From the NCBI GenBank assembly GCA_947652115.1, contig OX393573.1:445919-509918 (forward strand): a DNA stretch of 64,000 bases, in the 5' to 3' direction. The notes under the pieces were generated by a model. That model was not told the DNA's origin. It saw only the letters and a list, made by a program, of their open reading frames with translations, and ran no database searches. This document shows, piece by piece, positions 46,740 through 60,800 of this stretch (position 1 is the stretch's first letter; each line of letters begins with the position of its first letter). The position numbers and the translations under genes are program-made. Source of the stretch: Blastomussa wellsi (Eukaryota > Cnidaria > Anthozoa > Scleractinia > Plerogyridae).

Positions 46740-47196
46740 TGAAAAATTACCAGTCAAATAAATAACGCTGAAGAAAGTAGTGTTTCATTGGAGGTTGACA
46801 GAATTCTCGAAAGCTTTCAAAACCCTCAACTGCGTCTCGGGTTTGGTTAACTGTCTCGAATTCTCTCAACCACAGAAGATGAGGCTCTGTAAACACCTAA
46901 AAGAAGTCTTCTATTGCTAAATATAGTATACAAAAACTCTATATTCTAAAGGTATCGAGTATATCGATAGTACAGCCAACCTTAGTACAAATGTGTTCCA
47001 CTGGTACTGCATATCAGTGTTCATATCAGGAGGATATCATATCACATTTTTCCATAACGTCTCCGATGATCCGGATGGCAGCAGAAAAGCTACCGCTCTT
47101 AGATTAGTATCAAGGTTTCTAATAATTCTTATAACCAATATTGATCGCCCAAACAATGTAATCACTATTTTGCATTTGGTTTTCTCCTTACAATAG

Positions 47197-47305
47197 CTTG
47201 ATGGATTTCTATCCAACACGTGCACCACTTCCGATCGAAGATGATGGCTTTTTGCTGTGTGTGAAACATTTGCTTCAATACATCGTTGTATTTTCTGGTG
47301 AATAA
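47197..47305 (+). CDS. Candidate terminal exon of the two-domain ten-cysteine gene
   Basis: Acceptor TCCTTACAATAG precedes an open exon encoding YPTRAPLPIEDDGFLLCV and a hydrophobic end (HLLQYIVVFSGE), with the stop overlapping AATAAA at 47301. The counterpart at 38996-39065 (minus) keeps the frame and differs mainly at third positions. It needs a phase-2 partner while the domain exons end in phase 1. A 13-base microexon at 46876-46888 (CCACAG before, GTAAAC after) would bridge the phases, but that is speculative and was not found in the minus-strand copy. Confidence 0.45.
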
Positions 47306-48800
47306 AGAATAAAGCATTGAAATGCGTCAAGTTTATTGTGATTATTCTAGATCTATTGAGGGTTTCTTTCTATCCATCGCCTGTTCGAGCCCCTGATCCC
47401 ACATCTTTATGCTGATTTAATCATACAAAATATTACGCACTGTTGGTTCTCATCATTCTCGTCCCCAGCACCGCTTGGGCCTGCACACTGCAGGAACTTG
47501 TGGCTCTTGGACAGAGGATTTGATTGGCTGAAATCTAACAAAGGGAATCAAAACTATAACCAAAGCAATAATTTTAACCGCACTCTCCTCTGTGTTTATA
47601 AATCAACTGAGTCATTTTTATCCTTTGGCGAGGGTTCCCACTAGCGACATAACAATAACGAACATGACAGGACAATAACGAACATAACATAACGATAACG
47701 AACGTAAAACCAACACTTCGAAATTCTAATTCAATCGGGAATCCGAAGGCCACAGGTTTGTTGGTAGAAAGACTATGTGCTAGCTCCTTAAACAAGGCGA
47801 TTTGATCTTGAGCGTAATAATGCTGTTTATGGTATGCTTGTGGGAACCGTACGCGTCAAACGTCCGAGCAATTTAATTCTGTCTTTACCTTAAAAAAGGA
47901 GAAAAAAATGGTCAACCGTCAGATGATCAAAAATGTTTACTGTCAACCCCAAAACAATATTTTTAACCATGAACCAACAGACAGGAAATCATTTCTGATG
48001 AAGCTCGACTTCAATGAAAGCAGTGACGCCTGTGCTCAAGAAGGGCTTGGTACGAGATTGCCTCCTCTGCAAGCAACTCCGGTCTAAGCCGAAGATCAGG
48101 AACCGAGGGGTAAACGAGAAAGACTAGGAACGAAGCTTTTTTGTTCTTCGCAGGATTGAACCGGATGGGCCTCGTTCCTAGTCTTTCTCTTTCACCACCC
48201 TTTCGTTTTCGGACTTAGTTGCATGCATTCCTTTTCGAAAACAGGCCTACACCTATCGCTTGGAGCGCGTTGCATGCTCATTCGTATATATCTTTAATTT
48301 TACACTATCTAAAAAAAAATATGAGGGGAAATTCGAACGAGTCGAGAGCGCTGTTGTTGGAGCACTATTTGAAGAGAATAGACATCAAGCTGAAGATTAT
48401 TATTTTATTCAGTAATCCTTAATTCCTTTGTATGTACACGATCGACATAGGATAAAACGTTTCAACTAAAAATAATCATTTAGTTCTAAAAACATGGGAA
48501 TAAACAACTTTGTAGTATTTTTAAAAGCGAAAAATTCTCATACTTTACAACGAATTTTATTTACAAATGGTGAGACGTCTGTTCAACTTTAGAAAACAAA
48601 GTAACGAGCCTCCAAATCTCTTTCAACCTCTAGCAAGCATTTTTGTTTCTGTTATGCCGTATTTGACGTCATTTTTCGAAGGTGTGGCCAGTGTCGGGGG
48701 GGGGGGGGGGAGTGTCGCTGCCGTCTTCCGGAAGTGAGCTAAGTGTCTGCCTGGAGTGCCCCGACGATCGTTCCCATGGAAACAGAGCTATGTTTGTTTG
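47306..48800. other. Intergenic, no gene seen
   Basis: Holds the polyadenylation region of the plus gene (AATAAAGAATAAAG at 47301), a single CAATCTCG-family end near 47459, the hairpin at 48084-48222, a poly-G run near 48697 and the 3' end of the minus-strand CH-domain gene. The two genes converge here. Confidence 0.5.
48084..48222. repeat. Hairpin element
   Basis: GAGAAAGACTAGGAACGA and its exact complement TCGTTCCTAGTCTTTCTC form the inner arms; outer arms are imperfect (CTAAGCCGAAGATC against GTTTTCGGACTTAG). Non-coding. Confidence 0.7.
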
Positions 48801-51800
48801 TTATCTGGCTATTCTGCTGAATCGCAGTGAACTGAGTTCCTTCACAATGGCGGCCTTCTCTGCCTCCAAGCTTCCAACGTGATGGCGAAGTTCCTCAAGC
48901 TGAGAAAGAAAAAAAAAAGAAAGGAATTGATTGTGAGATCAAAGTAGCCACACGGTCGCCAGGCCTTTTGAAATAATATGTAACTTCTCCTTAATGAAGT
49001 GTACTCAGAATCATTTCCCAGTCCATGAAGCGATCCAAAGAGAGAAACAAGGACCCCCAAAGCAGTGCCTTCCTTACCTCGTTGCAAAATCCACTTTCTT
49101 CTTTTCTTGGGCTCGACGAGCCTGTTGCTGATTTAGTTATCAATCCATTAACAGGCGACCTGGAAAACAGAAAAACAAAAATAAAATCATTAACTGACTT
49201 ATAAGAAGCGTGGCCGAGTGGTTAGAGTGGTGGACTTGGGTTCAAGTCCCGCTCTGACCACGAGTTCAACTCCTCGGCTACACTTGGAAATAACCAACTT
49301 GTCTGCCTCCTGCCAGTTGGGATTCTTAACCTTGTTTTGTTTATTTACAATATTTGTTTGTTTACATTGGCCCTGAAAAGCCCCAATGGGGAGTGGTCAA
49401 TTAAGTAATTATTGTTATTGTTAGCTCTTAAGATAAAAAAATAAAAAGTTGGAATTTCCCCACCACTATGAACAGGCAGAAACCTTTTTTGTTGTCGTGC
49501 ACACAAAATTTGTGTCTGCAACAATGTTGGGCGCGGGCAAACAAGGAAACATTTGTGTCCGCAACAATGTACCCTCATCATGGCGCCCCAAATGCAAAGT
49601 TTGCGACTCTTTTGATGCGTTTTATACTTCACACTCTAAAATTCGCCTTGACTCCATTTACGACTAATAAAACAACAAACTTCGTAATACCTTTCAGGGG
49701 GGAGTAGCGTCTTCTCTTTTGAGTTCACGTCAAGGTGAACTTCACTCTTCGACGTGTCAAGCCCCTCTAACCAGCTTTTGACTTTACGTGGTGGAGAAGA
49801 AAAACTCCCATCGTCACCAAAAGAGTTATTAAGAGCACCTCTAGTGTTTTCCACTTCAGTTGAACAATGCCATGACTTACTCTTTAGCCGTTCGCTTGGA
49901 TCTTTAACTTGTTCCTTTTCCGGTGAGTTCTCGGCAGATGAATAACTATGCAAAGATAGCGACCCACTCAACTGGTCGTTTTCCTGCTTAAAAGTCACGT
50001 ATTTCTTCTCCAAGTTCCTCTTTTCACGGTGCACATCTTTGAGTATCTTCTCAAGCTCACGGATCTCTCTCCAGATCATTCGCTTGTTGCTTTTCCACGG
50101 TTCGTTTTTCTCGCCTCTTTTCTCGAGGTGATACTCTAACTCGTTCTGCGCAATCTCCAGACTGGATTTCAACAGTTTGTTCTCGCGCCTCAGAGCGTCC
50201 GTCTCCTCGTGGTAGCTAGACAGCTTCACTCTGTCCGACGATATCTGTCTCTGTGCTTCATGTAGCTCTAACAACACATTACTGTGATCATCTTGAGCTT
50301 TAACAAGCGCTTTCTCGAGTTCAACCTTCTTGTCTTCGATACAGCGAATCATGGCTTGATCTGCTAGCGACGCCGCTCTTAGCGCTTTGTTCTGTCGCTC
50401 GGATTCCTCGAGACGTAACTGCAACATTTCAAATTCCTGGGTAGCAACAAATCCCTGTGTTTCAACTTCCCTCTCCATCTCTTCTGCACGGCTATCACAC
50501 GATTCGTTGTCGCCTGTGGCAAATTGTTCCTCTAAAGTCTTATTCTTGTTCTCTAGCTCAAAACACGCTTTCTGCAATTGAAGATTCTCTTCTTGCAAAT
50601 CCTTGATTTCGTTATTGTACTCGACACGCAAGTTCACAATGCTTTTTTCAAGAGACTCGACTCGTTCTGCAAGAAATTCGCTTTCACCATTCTTCCTCTC
50701 ATACTCATTTCTGATCGTTGACATTCCGTCATCGAGATTGTCAAATTTTTCTCTGAGGTCATAATATTTCACTTCGTAATCTTTCAGCAGCTCAAGTTGT
50801 TGATGAAGTTCAAAATTCTCGCATGCCACTGAATCGAGCTCGTTGCGCATACAGTCTAAAATTTGGTTTTCTTCTTCGCTCATTTCTTCATCTTGGGACA
50901 CGAGTGCCTCGTATTTCTTCAACACTTCATCCGAAGCAATCTGAGCGATCGTTTCCTGGAGTTTTTCTTGGAATTTCAACGGGATTTCTTCTAGAGGAGT
51001 TCCTTCATACGCTCGCTCCAACTTCTCTTTCAGTGTTTCCAAAGTATCAACTTTGGCCTGTTCCACTTGTAATTTGAACTTCAAAGCTGTTTGCTCTATT
51101 GAGTTCAAATACATCATAAAAGGATCGTCCAAATCACCATCCCCTTTTTCATCGGCATCCTTGCCATAGAGGGCGGTTTCGAACCTGTAGAGTCCATCTG
51201 CTGGACTAGATAGACTCGTCGCATGGGATTGCTCTTTTACATTCCTTCTCGCCGTTCTAGATGGCGAATCCAGAGTCGCCCAAGTAACCGTTGCTTTCTG
51301 CGAAGATTCAACCCTCTGTCGTTCAGTTTCATTTAATGCAGCCTCGGGTTCTTTGTCTGGAACGTGGCCGGGAGAGATTGAAATATCAAGGGGGTTGTCT
51401 GCAGCGTTTGACGTATGGTCGAAGACAGTATCAAGGCCGAGAAATTGAACTTTTTTGTTGGGTGTTGAGGCTGCCGATTCCATCGCGTCATAAATGGGTT
51501 CGTTACCCTCTTCAGCAGCCACGCTTGCCAAGGTTGGTTCATCGTCCTCCAATGATGGTTCCTGTTCAACATGCGATTTTCCAACTTTGGCAAATGATGA
51601 TTCTTCTGTTTCATTGTTTGTCACAGACACTTCCATCACATGCATTTTAGCATCGTTTTCCGAATTTGGTTTAACACCTGCCAATGATGGTGTCTCTGCC
51701 ACACGCATTGGCCCGCCGTTTGCACATGTTGGTTCCTTTGTTACATGCATTGGCTTGATGCTTGCCAGTGATTTTGACAATTTATCGTCCACAGCAGCTG

Positions 51801-54800
51801 CATCATCTTCCAAATTTTCTTTTTCTGTGATTTCACCATTTGTAAACAACTCTTGTTTATCATTTGTCAAATCTGCTACCGCAGCAGATGAAGGGACCAC
51901 ACCGTTTGTAACCCTTTCTTCGTCATTCACCTCTACCTCCGCTCCATCGGTGTTCAGCCACGTTTTTGCTGTTGCCAACTCAGGAGGCATGAAGCCCTTT
52001 TGTACAGCATCCAACATCAGCTCTAGGAACTGTTTGTCGACACTTGTGTAAAGTTCTCCAGAAGTGGAGCCAACAGACCCTGGCGATGGAAGAAAAAGCT
52101 CGTCTGCTTTCACAGCCAAGAAATTGTCGTTGTGATCCATTGGAATAACCTCAACGGGAAAACTGTCTGTCGTTTTTTTGGAGACGTCTTCTTGCGCCGA
52201 AGTCGATGAAATCCCCTCTGTGAGGGTGGGCGCCATGTTCTTTAATATCAGAGCTTCCGGAAGTTTCTGAAATTAAACATGACAGTTCTGGTAAAAACAG
52301 AGAAAAGCATGAAGAGGAGTATTTCTATTTCTCCCTGGATGGGATGCAAGTCCATCGCAGGGTTACCCCCCCCCCCCCCCCCCAAAAAAAAAAAACATTA
52401 TTTCGCCGGTACCCATTTATACACCTGGGTGAAGAGAGGCACTGTAAAAGTTAACTGTCTTGCCCAAGAACACAACACAGTGTCCCGGCCAGGACTCGGA
52501 CTCGGTACCGTCCGGACGCGTCCGTCCGCAGAGTACAGCGCGCTAACCATTAACAAGCCAAGTTGGAAATAGGGCCGTAAAAAAGGTTTCATACAAGTTG
52601 ATAAATGTTCTTTAAATCCGTTCTCTAAAGGGGAAAAAGTCGAGAGTGTTCGAATTTTCATTTTATTTCCTTTGTTTTGAAGCATATACCATGGTCGCAC
52701 GAAATTTGGCGAGACACGCTCGTCGTAGTCTATTCGAGGCACGAATATCGATCGATGTCGCTACGAAGATTGATTTACCTTTATAAGGGGATCGTTTGCG
52801 AGAGGGACAGCCATACCACGAACTAAGTAGTGTTTAGGTGATAGGGAGACTGCAGAGCTGTTGATTTCGTTGTTGCGAGGGCAAAAAGAATGGATGTAGA
52901 TTAACTAGAACTACTCACGAGTATTTACTGCCATGCACGATACAAACTAACCCGTTGCCAGAATAATGCTGCTTAAGGTTGTTTTCAAAATGACCAAAAC
53001 TCCGCAGGTCGTCAAAAAACGTGATGGATAAGCTTTACAGCAATTATCGCCAGCCAAAGCTTTGGAGAGATTACCCCAATACCACTATGACGGATAAATT
53101 AAGGAAACACCGCAAGAAAAATTGGTCAATACTGCAACACCGCAAACGCCAAACCGATTTCGAGTTGGTTCGTAATTTACGTGTTTCACTTGCCCGTTAA
53201 GCAGGATCAAAAATGTCTCAATTGCTCAACGAAGTTTCGAGTTTTTAAGGTCCGTCGTTGACAATAATTTGACGTCGTCGCCTGTATACACCTTCCTATA
53301 CAAGTTCTTTCTTGCTTTTTCAATCTATTTTGGATTGGATTAATTTAAATTACAAGAGACCGGAATTTACGTAGGTTGAGAGCGTCACATGCAGACAACT
53401 GTAAGAAAATTCAACAGGCCCTTCAACAGGTGGGCAATATAAAATCCCGGCGACTGTAAGTTTTAATTCAGGTCAGTGAAGGAAATTAACAAAACAATTG
53501 GAAACTTTTTAGTACATTGAAAATCGTTGTACTGTCATCTCAAGACATGACTGAAAAAGTATGAAAGAAACGTTATAAATTCAGCCCATTTAAACCTTTA
53601 GCGGATATTCAATTAACTATATAGAGCATACAGCGCCGCAGATAATACGCCCGCTAATTCAGTTTAATCTTTACCTGTTTACTTTCAGAACGTTTGCGTA
53701 AATTTTTCATTTTGGAAAGCTGAGAATCCGCGATTGCTAAACGTTAGAGGAACTCCAATATGGGCCGCCGAGGTACAGTTTGTAAAATCTACCGTCCAAT
53801 AACCCTGCACTACATTTACATGCTGAATTTAGGGAAAATATAGAAAACCAGTTTTCGCACAAATCCTAATTCACAATACTGTAAAAATTCCCACGATGTG
53901 TTGTGACTCCAAAAATGATTTTTTTTTTCATTTTTTAGGTCCAACCCATATTAGGCAATAGACTAGCAAGGTCGTCAGTACGCAAATATGTTATCGTGCC
54001 TTCTAACACGTAATGCCATAAAGTTCTGCTCGCTGAACTGAATGTACATCAAGTCAAAGGAAGATTTGAACAAATGAAATACATTAAATATTTGAATTAG
54101 AATTGCATGCCAAAATCAATCAAAGCTAGTACGGGACAAGAGATGGTAGCTAATATTCATGCCAGTTCAAATTCTTACCTTCTGTAGTCTTGGAGTGGCC
54201 GCCAGTTGTGAAACCGATTGTATGCGTTCTTGTAAAGCCTTCGTGAAGGAAAGAACATATTTTAGAAATCAAACTGCATGGGGGCAAGATTAAATACTAG
54301 ACACTTTTACACGAGTATAATTGATAGGTTATATTGATAGCCAAAAGGCCATTCGTTAAATAAAACGCAACTTAAGTTGATATAGATCTGTCATGTTCTG
54401 AGTCAGGAAATAATCTGTGCCAAAGCATATTTAGGTTTTGTATGTGAAAATGATTATGCGTGTTTAGTGAAGTTACAAAATGTTTACGATCGACTCTATT
54501 TTTCGACGAAGAGGTTATTGTTATAGCACGCTAAAAAGTAAAGCTGCGTCGAGTTCGACAATCCCAATTTCGTTCCCTATCGCGTGAATTACATAAGCGA
54601 TATCAAATGCCAAGGCAAATATATAAATATATTTACTTCACCAAATGCCAATATAACTAAGAGATTTTAAAAGGTTAAGCGTGTGAAACCCCACCGTGGG
54701 AAAGCAAATATTCGAATAAAAAACACATGAAATATCTACATTCTAGGAATGTAGAAGTGCATTCAGCCATCTCGCGTTAAAATCCTTCTCAAGCTAAATC

Positions 54801-57800
54801 ATACACCCGAAAACGTTTGTACACATTAGAAGAACTTTAGTGCTTTAATATTTGTACATTGAATTGCAGCTACGTTTCCCGAGAATGTTGCACAAAGCAG
54901 GCATTAATTCGCTGCCTACCTGATCTGGAAACTCCACAGAAAAAGGAAACTGATGGTGATCGAAAAGTTCTGACTGATCTTTCACTCGCACATATATAAA
55001 ACGACTCTAACCTAACAAGTTGGATTTCGATGTGCATATTAAAATAATGCATGGTTAAAATGTATTGAAATTGGAAGGGTTTATCACTGAACCGTTTCAG
55101 AAAGAGAACAAAGGCAGAGTCATTCGAATGCAATGGAACGATAAAAATGCTGCAAAGTGACAGCTAAAAAACGTGACTAAATGAATAGATAAGAAAAGCG
55201 CAAATTTTCTATGTGTAATTTAAAGACCTGTTCAAACTGGAAGAAACTAACTTTATATACCGTGAATGTCGTGCAAATATTTTGTCGACCAGTGAATTGT
55301 GATTGGGTTTCGCATACGATTTCTAGAAACAACCGCAGCCTGCGGGTACAGGAAATTATGAGGGGTAAATTATTGCGCAGAGCGCGTGACAACAGAGACG
55401 ACCCAATCTCTCTCTGTGAACTGTAGAAACAACATGGCTTCAAATTATAGGGGTTTGTATGGGAAGCAACACACTAACGGAAAAAAGTAAGAATTTTCAC
55501 GTATAACTACCTCCGTGAATCCATTGTCGAAATTCCCATACAGAAACCCTTATAATTTGAAGTCATTATGTTTTTAAAGTTCACAGAGCTTGGACTGCCT
55601 GTGGTGACAAAGAATAATCCGTGCGTGACAAGAGTGCAACGTTTACAGCACGAGGAGAGAGCAACACGGACATTTGGTCGAGTCGACACGATTTGTCACT
55701 AAAAAGTGGACGTTAACAATTATCTACACAATTGCAAATTGTTTGGGAGTTTTCAATCCAAGTTCTAAGCCGTCGACTTAAAAGATTCACATCGCACAGT
55801 TCAAAGTTTCCATTAAATACATTAAAAAAGGTCTAAAATGTAAGGATACGTTAGAAGCAATGCAGCCCTAAAATACAAAAGAAGAAATAATTTCCATTTC
55901 TGGAAATTTTTTAATTATCAAATGCACATGAAAAAATTGTACGTGATTTTTTGATGGCCATGACTGTTTCCTTGATCAACTTTATAAACGTGTAGCCTCA
56001 GGCATTGGTTTTCTTCTTTGTGAAATTAACCTTCATCATTTCAATCCTAAAATAGACTGTAACTACCTCAAAGACACGCCTGCTAAAATACCAATGTCAC
56101 GACATATTACCATTACAATGATTCGATTTAGCGCCATACGTGAATACTGCAATCAGCACCTCCAGTTGCCAAAAGTCGCCGCCCTTTCAAGAGCACTTGT
56201 TTCTGCTGAGTGCCCCCAACGCTCTAAATAAACGCCCATATTCTACTAAGCGCTCTAATGTATTAGCCAACACTACTCATTAACAACAAATAACGCATTA
56301 AACAAACACAAATATCGGACAATATTTTTATTCTACAAAACTGGTTTAACAGGTTTGCTGCCGTTCTGTTCGTTCTCTCGAGCGCGCGCAACATAAATTA
56401 CAAATTCATTTTTGGTTTTCAGGAAAAACGTTGGATTGTAAATCTTTGATTATTACTGCGAAATTAATCACTGTAAAATACCATCTCAATTGGCCATTTC
56501 TACAGCAAGATTCGTAAAACTATTCAAGGAAAATAAACGCAGTCTCCCCCCCCCCCCATTCCCTATTATAACTGGACCGACGCGGACTCTTTTTTCAGAA
56601 TTCATAAGAAGAACTAAAACCCTCAACCTGTTACTTCAGATACACTATGGATTCTTAGCTTACCTGTATAGCCGCATGAGATTTAGTGTGCTGGTCAACA
56701 AGGTTTCTCAATGACGTAGGAGACACTACAATTGCAAAACAAGACAAGGTAGTACCCTAACCTCTTTAACCTCTTTAGGGTTTCGCACCTAAAAAAACTA
56801 TTATATTAGTTTCCATCGATTCGAATGCTCCTGTTTAAACTAAATATCGTGTATAAATAAAATGTTGTTGTTACTATTTCGTGCATCACAAAACAAAACG
56901 AAAGGAAAACAGGTAAAATTATTTGATCAATGCCACGACATAGCCTAATGCTTGAACGTAAAAGGCGCTTCGTGGTTTTCAAAAATGCTCTGAATTCCAG
57001 ATCGGACACTCATGATCAGGTCTATTACCACAATTACCACGAAGGTAACCCAAAGACATCCAGTCTGTGGGCTACAACAACCACAGGTGACCAAAGCGTA
57101 CTATAAGAGTTTGTATGGATTTATAATTTAGCTGAATGATATCTCTTTTTCCCCTGAAAAGCTAAAATAAAGTTTAAAACCTTACCTGGAGTCCATTTTT
57201 AGCCTTTCTAGAGCTTTTAAAAGCCATGCGCGCGAGACCGCTGGAATGAAAATGGCTTTCAAAAGCTCTATAAAGGCTAAAAATGGCGCACGCGCGTGCG
57301 CGCCTAGCCTGTGTGCAAAAGCCTATTTCCTATCACTTTTCCGTTTTAGTAGTAGACGCCTGCGCGCAAGCTAATGCACGTCAGAATTTTCACTACCAAA
57401 AAAAAAAATGGATAATTGTGCCCAAACAACTTACAAGACGAGTCGGCCAGCGAAGGCTTGTTGTGTGGAAATTTGCTGGGAGAGTAATTCTGCAATCTTT
57501 CTCCATATGGCTGGTTTCTCGGCTTCGATGGAGATGGATTCACTCCTCCTTTGATGGGTTCCTCGCCTTTCATTGCACAAATCTAAGCGACCGGCAATAA
57601 AAGGAATTCAATAAAATAGAAAGTCGCATTATACTGTTTCTCTCGTATGAACAGTGAAACATATGCCATGACTAGTCTTACTTCGCTTATGGGAGTGAGG
57701 TGTTGTTTTTACGACAAGTGTCCGGTAGCGGAGTTTAAACTTTATTATTCTTTAAAAAATGTGATAAAAATAAAACTTGCTGTTATCAAGAAAAATACTG

Positions 57801-60800
57801 ATGCTAGGAAACCAGAGAGTTGAAAAGGCATGTTCTTGATGAACAAGTATTGAGGTCAAATTCCGAAACTGTTATTCTCAGTGATATGCTATTAAACCGA
57901 AAATAAATCTTTGTTGCAACAGCGAATAGTTGATTGAAATTTAATAAAAGTATATTACAGGGCGCAATCCAGCAGAAGGTGGGGAGGCAAGTTTGCGTTT
58001 GAAATCCAAAAGCGATTGTGCAAACTTTGACTCATAGGCAACATTGTTCCTTATCACTATCGACGCGTTTTTCATCAGCTAGACGAAGCATAAGTTTCCT
58101 CAAGAGATTATACGACTTAGAACTTGGGATAAATAGACCAAATCTGCGTTATCTACTCTACTTGTGCCATGATGCTCGCACTCACAATTAACTTACCATT
58201 CTTCTCAATACAGCCATGTAAATAATGACCGCATATTCGTCAAATGTATTGCCATCCAAAATGCCAGACGAACTAGAAATATTTAATAACAAGTGTTATT
58301 GTGATCAACAACTTTATCTCTCCAACTTACATGAACCAGCTGAGGTGCTACAAAATTTAAGACTTATTCGGATAGGCCTGGGTCGAGAAATTTGCAAATG
58401 GCGAATCGAATTCGAAGCAGTGAGACAATTGGGATGAAAAGGTACCAAACAAAAATGGAAGAACGCGTCGCCATGACTCATAAAACAAAGCTGTTTTCAC
58501 GTGCAGTGCCGGTAAGTCGTCAGATAAGCTAAATTATTTTTAAGAAGGGGAAAGTATTATTAGCATGATGAAGCAATGTTTAGAATTTTAAACCTCTCTC
58601 CATTCCGTTCCACTGTCAAAAGTGTTTTCCCCCTACATGTTTCTTGTGATCGCTTGTAAACTTACTTCAACTTACAATTGCAAAACAGCACGAGAACAAC
58701 TAATTGCGAAAAAAAAATTAATACAATTTATCTTGAAATTTCGTTTCCACAAATACATATAATCGAATAGAACTGTTCGGCAAAACAAATTATAATTTCA
58801 GTTGTAAGCTGCATATTTACCTGAGAATTTTCTGTGGAATTCCAAGGCGGTCTTCAGCAGCCTTTAACACTTTGAGAAATGAAACTTTGTCCACCACCTT
58901 TATGAAGGAAATTGGAAATAGTTCACATGGTCTCGTCAGGGGCAAGGGGACTAGGGACTAGGGTAGGAAGTTTATGGGAGGCTGAAAGAGGGATTAATTC
59001 CCAGGGCAACAGGAACTGGGACAAAAGGAAGAAGAGAAACATTTTCGGAGAGTTGGGAATCACTGAAAAAGGAGACTTGGTGGGAACTCAAAGCAACTGG
59101 TATGGGAAGTGTTGCCCATGACCAGGAAGTGCCCAAACATGATTGGCAATTGACAATGTGTGGTTCAATAAATACCAAGGGGGGACTATGTGGGGACGGA
59201 GGTCTTAAGAAGGAAAGTATGAACCAAGCCTGGAATTTCTGGAAGGGGTGCTAGTGGATCTTCAATCCAAAGAACCCTAGCTTTGTGAAGGGGGTATAGA
59301 TATTTTAGATTGTTAATACAATGTTATCATAGTCATTAGTGAGCTTACGTTTGATGAAGAAGACTTCTAAAGACTGACTGGACTTTGGATTTCTTTTGAT
59401 TTCTTTCAAAACTTTTTTCCAAAATTTGAGTTGCTAAATTGAGGGTGCGGCTTATTTGCAGGTGTTTACAGTACATGACTTGATTTCTTCTGAATTTAAA
59501 ATCAGTTTTCATTACCTGTAAATCACTTGGGTTTACTCCATCCACTGGACAGTATTTTGTAATGAGCTTGGAAAGTAACACACCATCCTGAAGACTGCAT
59601 CAACATCACACACTCAATATAATATTTTACTAATTCTAGTAAAAACTATATACTTTCAACTACTGCCAGATCAAAAATGTTTTATTACAAGTTTTCCTTT
59701 AGGAATTTCATTCCTTTGGAGATAAAGATCAACTTTTAGGCTCTTCCAAAACTGAAAACAAAATATGTAACTGATTATTTGATAAAATTAACCAGATGGG
59801 ATCGAGTTATGTGTACTCTGACAGCTAAGTCTTGTGGACTGCAGTCAAACAAAAATATCATCAGAACCCGTACTTTTGTCTTGAAAGTATTTCAACAAAT
59901 ACATTAAATCTGCTATTACTATATTAATCATTAAAATAATAATTTAACATTAACAATAACTCACAAGTCCAAGAATGGTCCCCTTGGGTCAATTGCTGTG
60001 TTCGGTATTTCAGTACAACACCATTCTAAAAGAAATCTCTTGCCCAGATTCACTGTTCTCTGATATGCAGCACGATCTACGTACAGGTTAACAACAACAC
60101 GTGAAGCACTTATAACTGAGTATACATTGAAGTGCACTATACATGTAAATCATTATCAAAAAAGATAATCAATTAATATTTTTTTACACAGCATAAACTT
60201 GCCATGGTTACTTACAGTATGACATAAAATAAAACTACATATTGAAATAACTCACGTGCACTGTGAATTTCAAAGTGCAAGATAATCAGCCACAGGACGT
60301 CCAATATGAATTTGAGTTTCCCACTTGTAATGTCTGAAAATTGTTACATATAATTGTTACATATCATTACCCAGGACCTTAAACAATCCCATCATAATTG
60401 CGGTAGCATTATTTTCCAGGAACTTCCTGCCTGCCGCCTGCTTGAAATGTTAATACAGGCATGAGTACATTAAAGATCGAGAAAGTTTAATTAAGGGACC
60501 CCAACTGACCCTCCTAAAGCAGGTCCATCAATTCTATTGGTTATTGGCTAATCTTTACAAATAATTACCTTTCACATGACAGCAAGTGTCAATTCCTTTA
60601 CCCTTCATGTAATCAATAACAAGTTGCACTGCCTGGTGTGCCTGTGACACGTCTTTAACCTGTGCAATGTAATAGACAGATTTAACTCAGGTTTTGATAC
60701 ATGTTACTCAGGTTTGTATTTAAGCTCAAGTGATTGTTTACAGCGCGATGCGCTTTAGTGTGGCCACCCAACAAACTTTTTTGACAAGTTATAATTAGCC

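Noticed and set aside
49208..49280. tRNA-Ser/Leu gene
   Set aside because: A and B box-like motifs are present, but there is no full cloverleaf, anticodon arm or acceptor pairing, and the sequence runs into a SINE body and tail.
51494..52051. 185-codon plus-strand frame opposite the coiled-coil exon
   Set aside because: Antisense shadow of the CH-domain gene's large exon; Ser/Thr-rich by complement only.
49636..52236. 866-codon frame as a stand-alone intronless gene
   Set aside because: The frame is open upstream to a splice acceptor at 52266, and in-phase exons continue both ways. Its last residues lie beyond the donor at 49690. It is one internal exon of the CH-domain gene.
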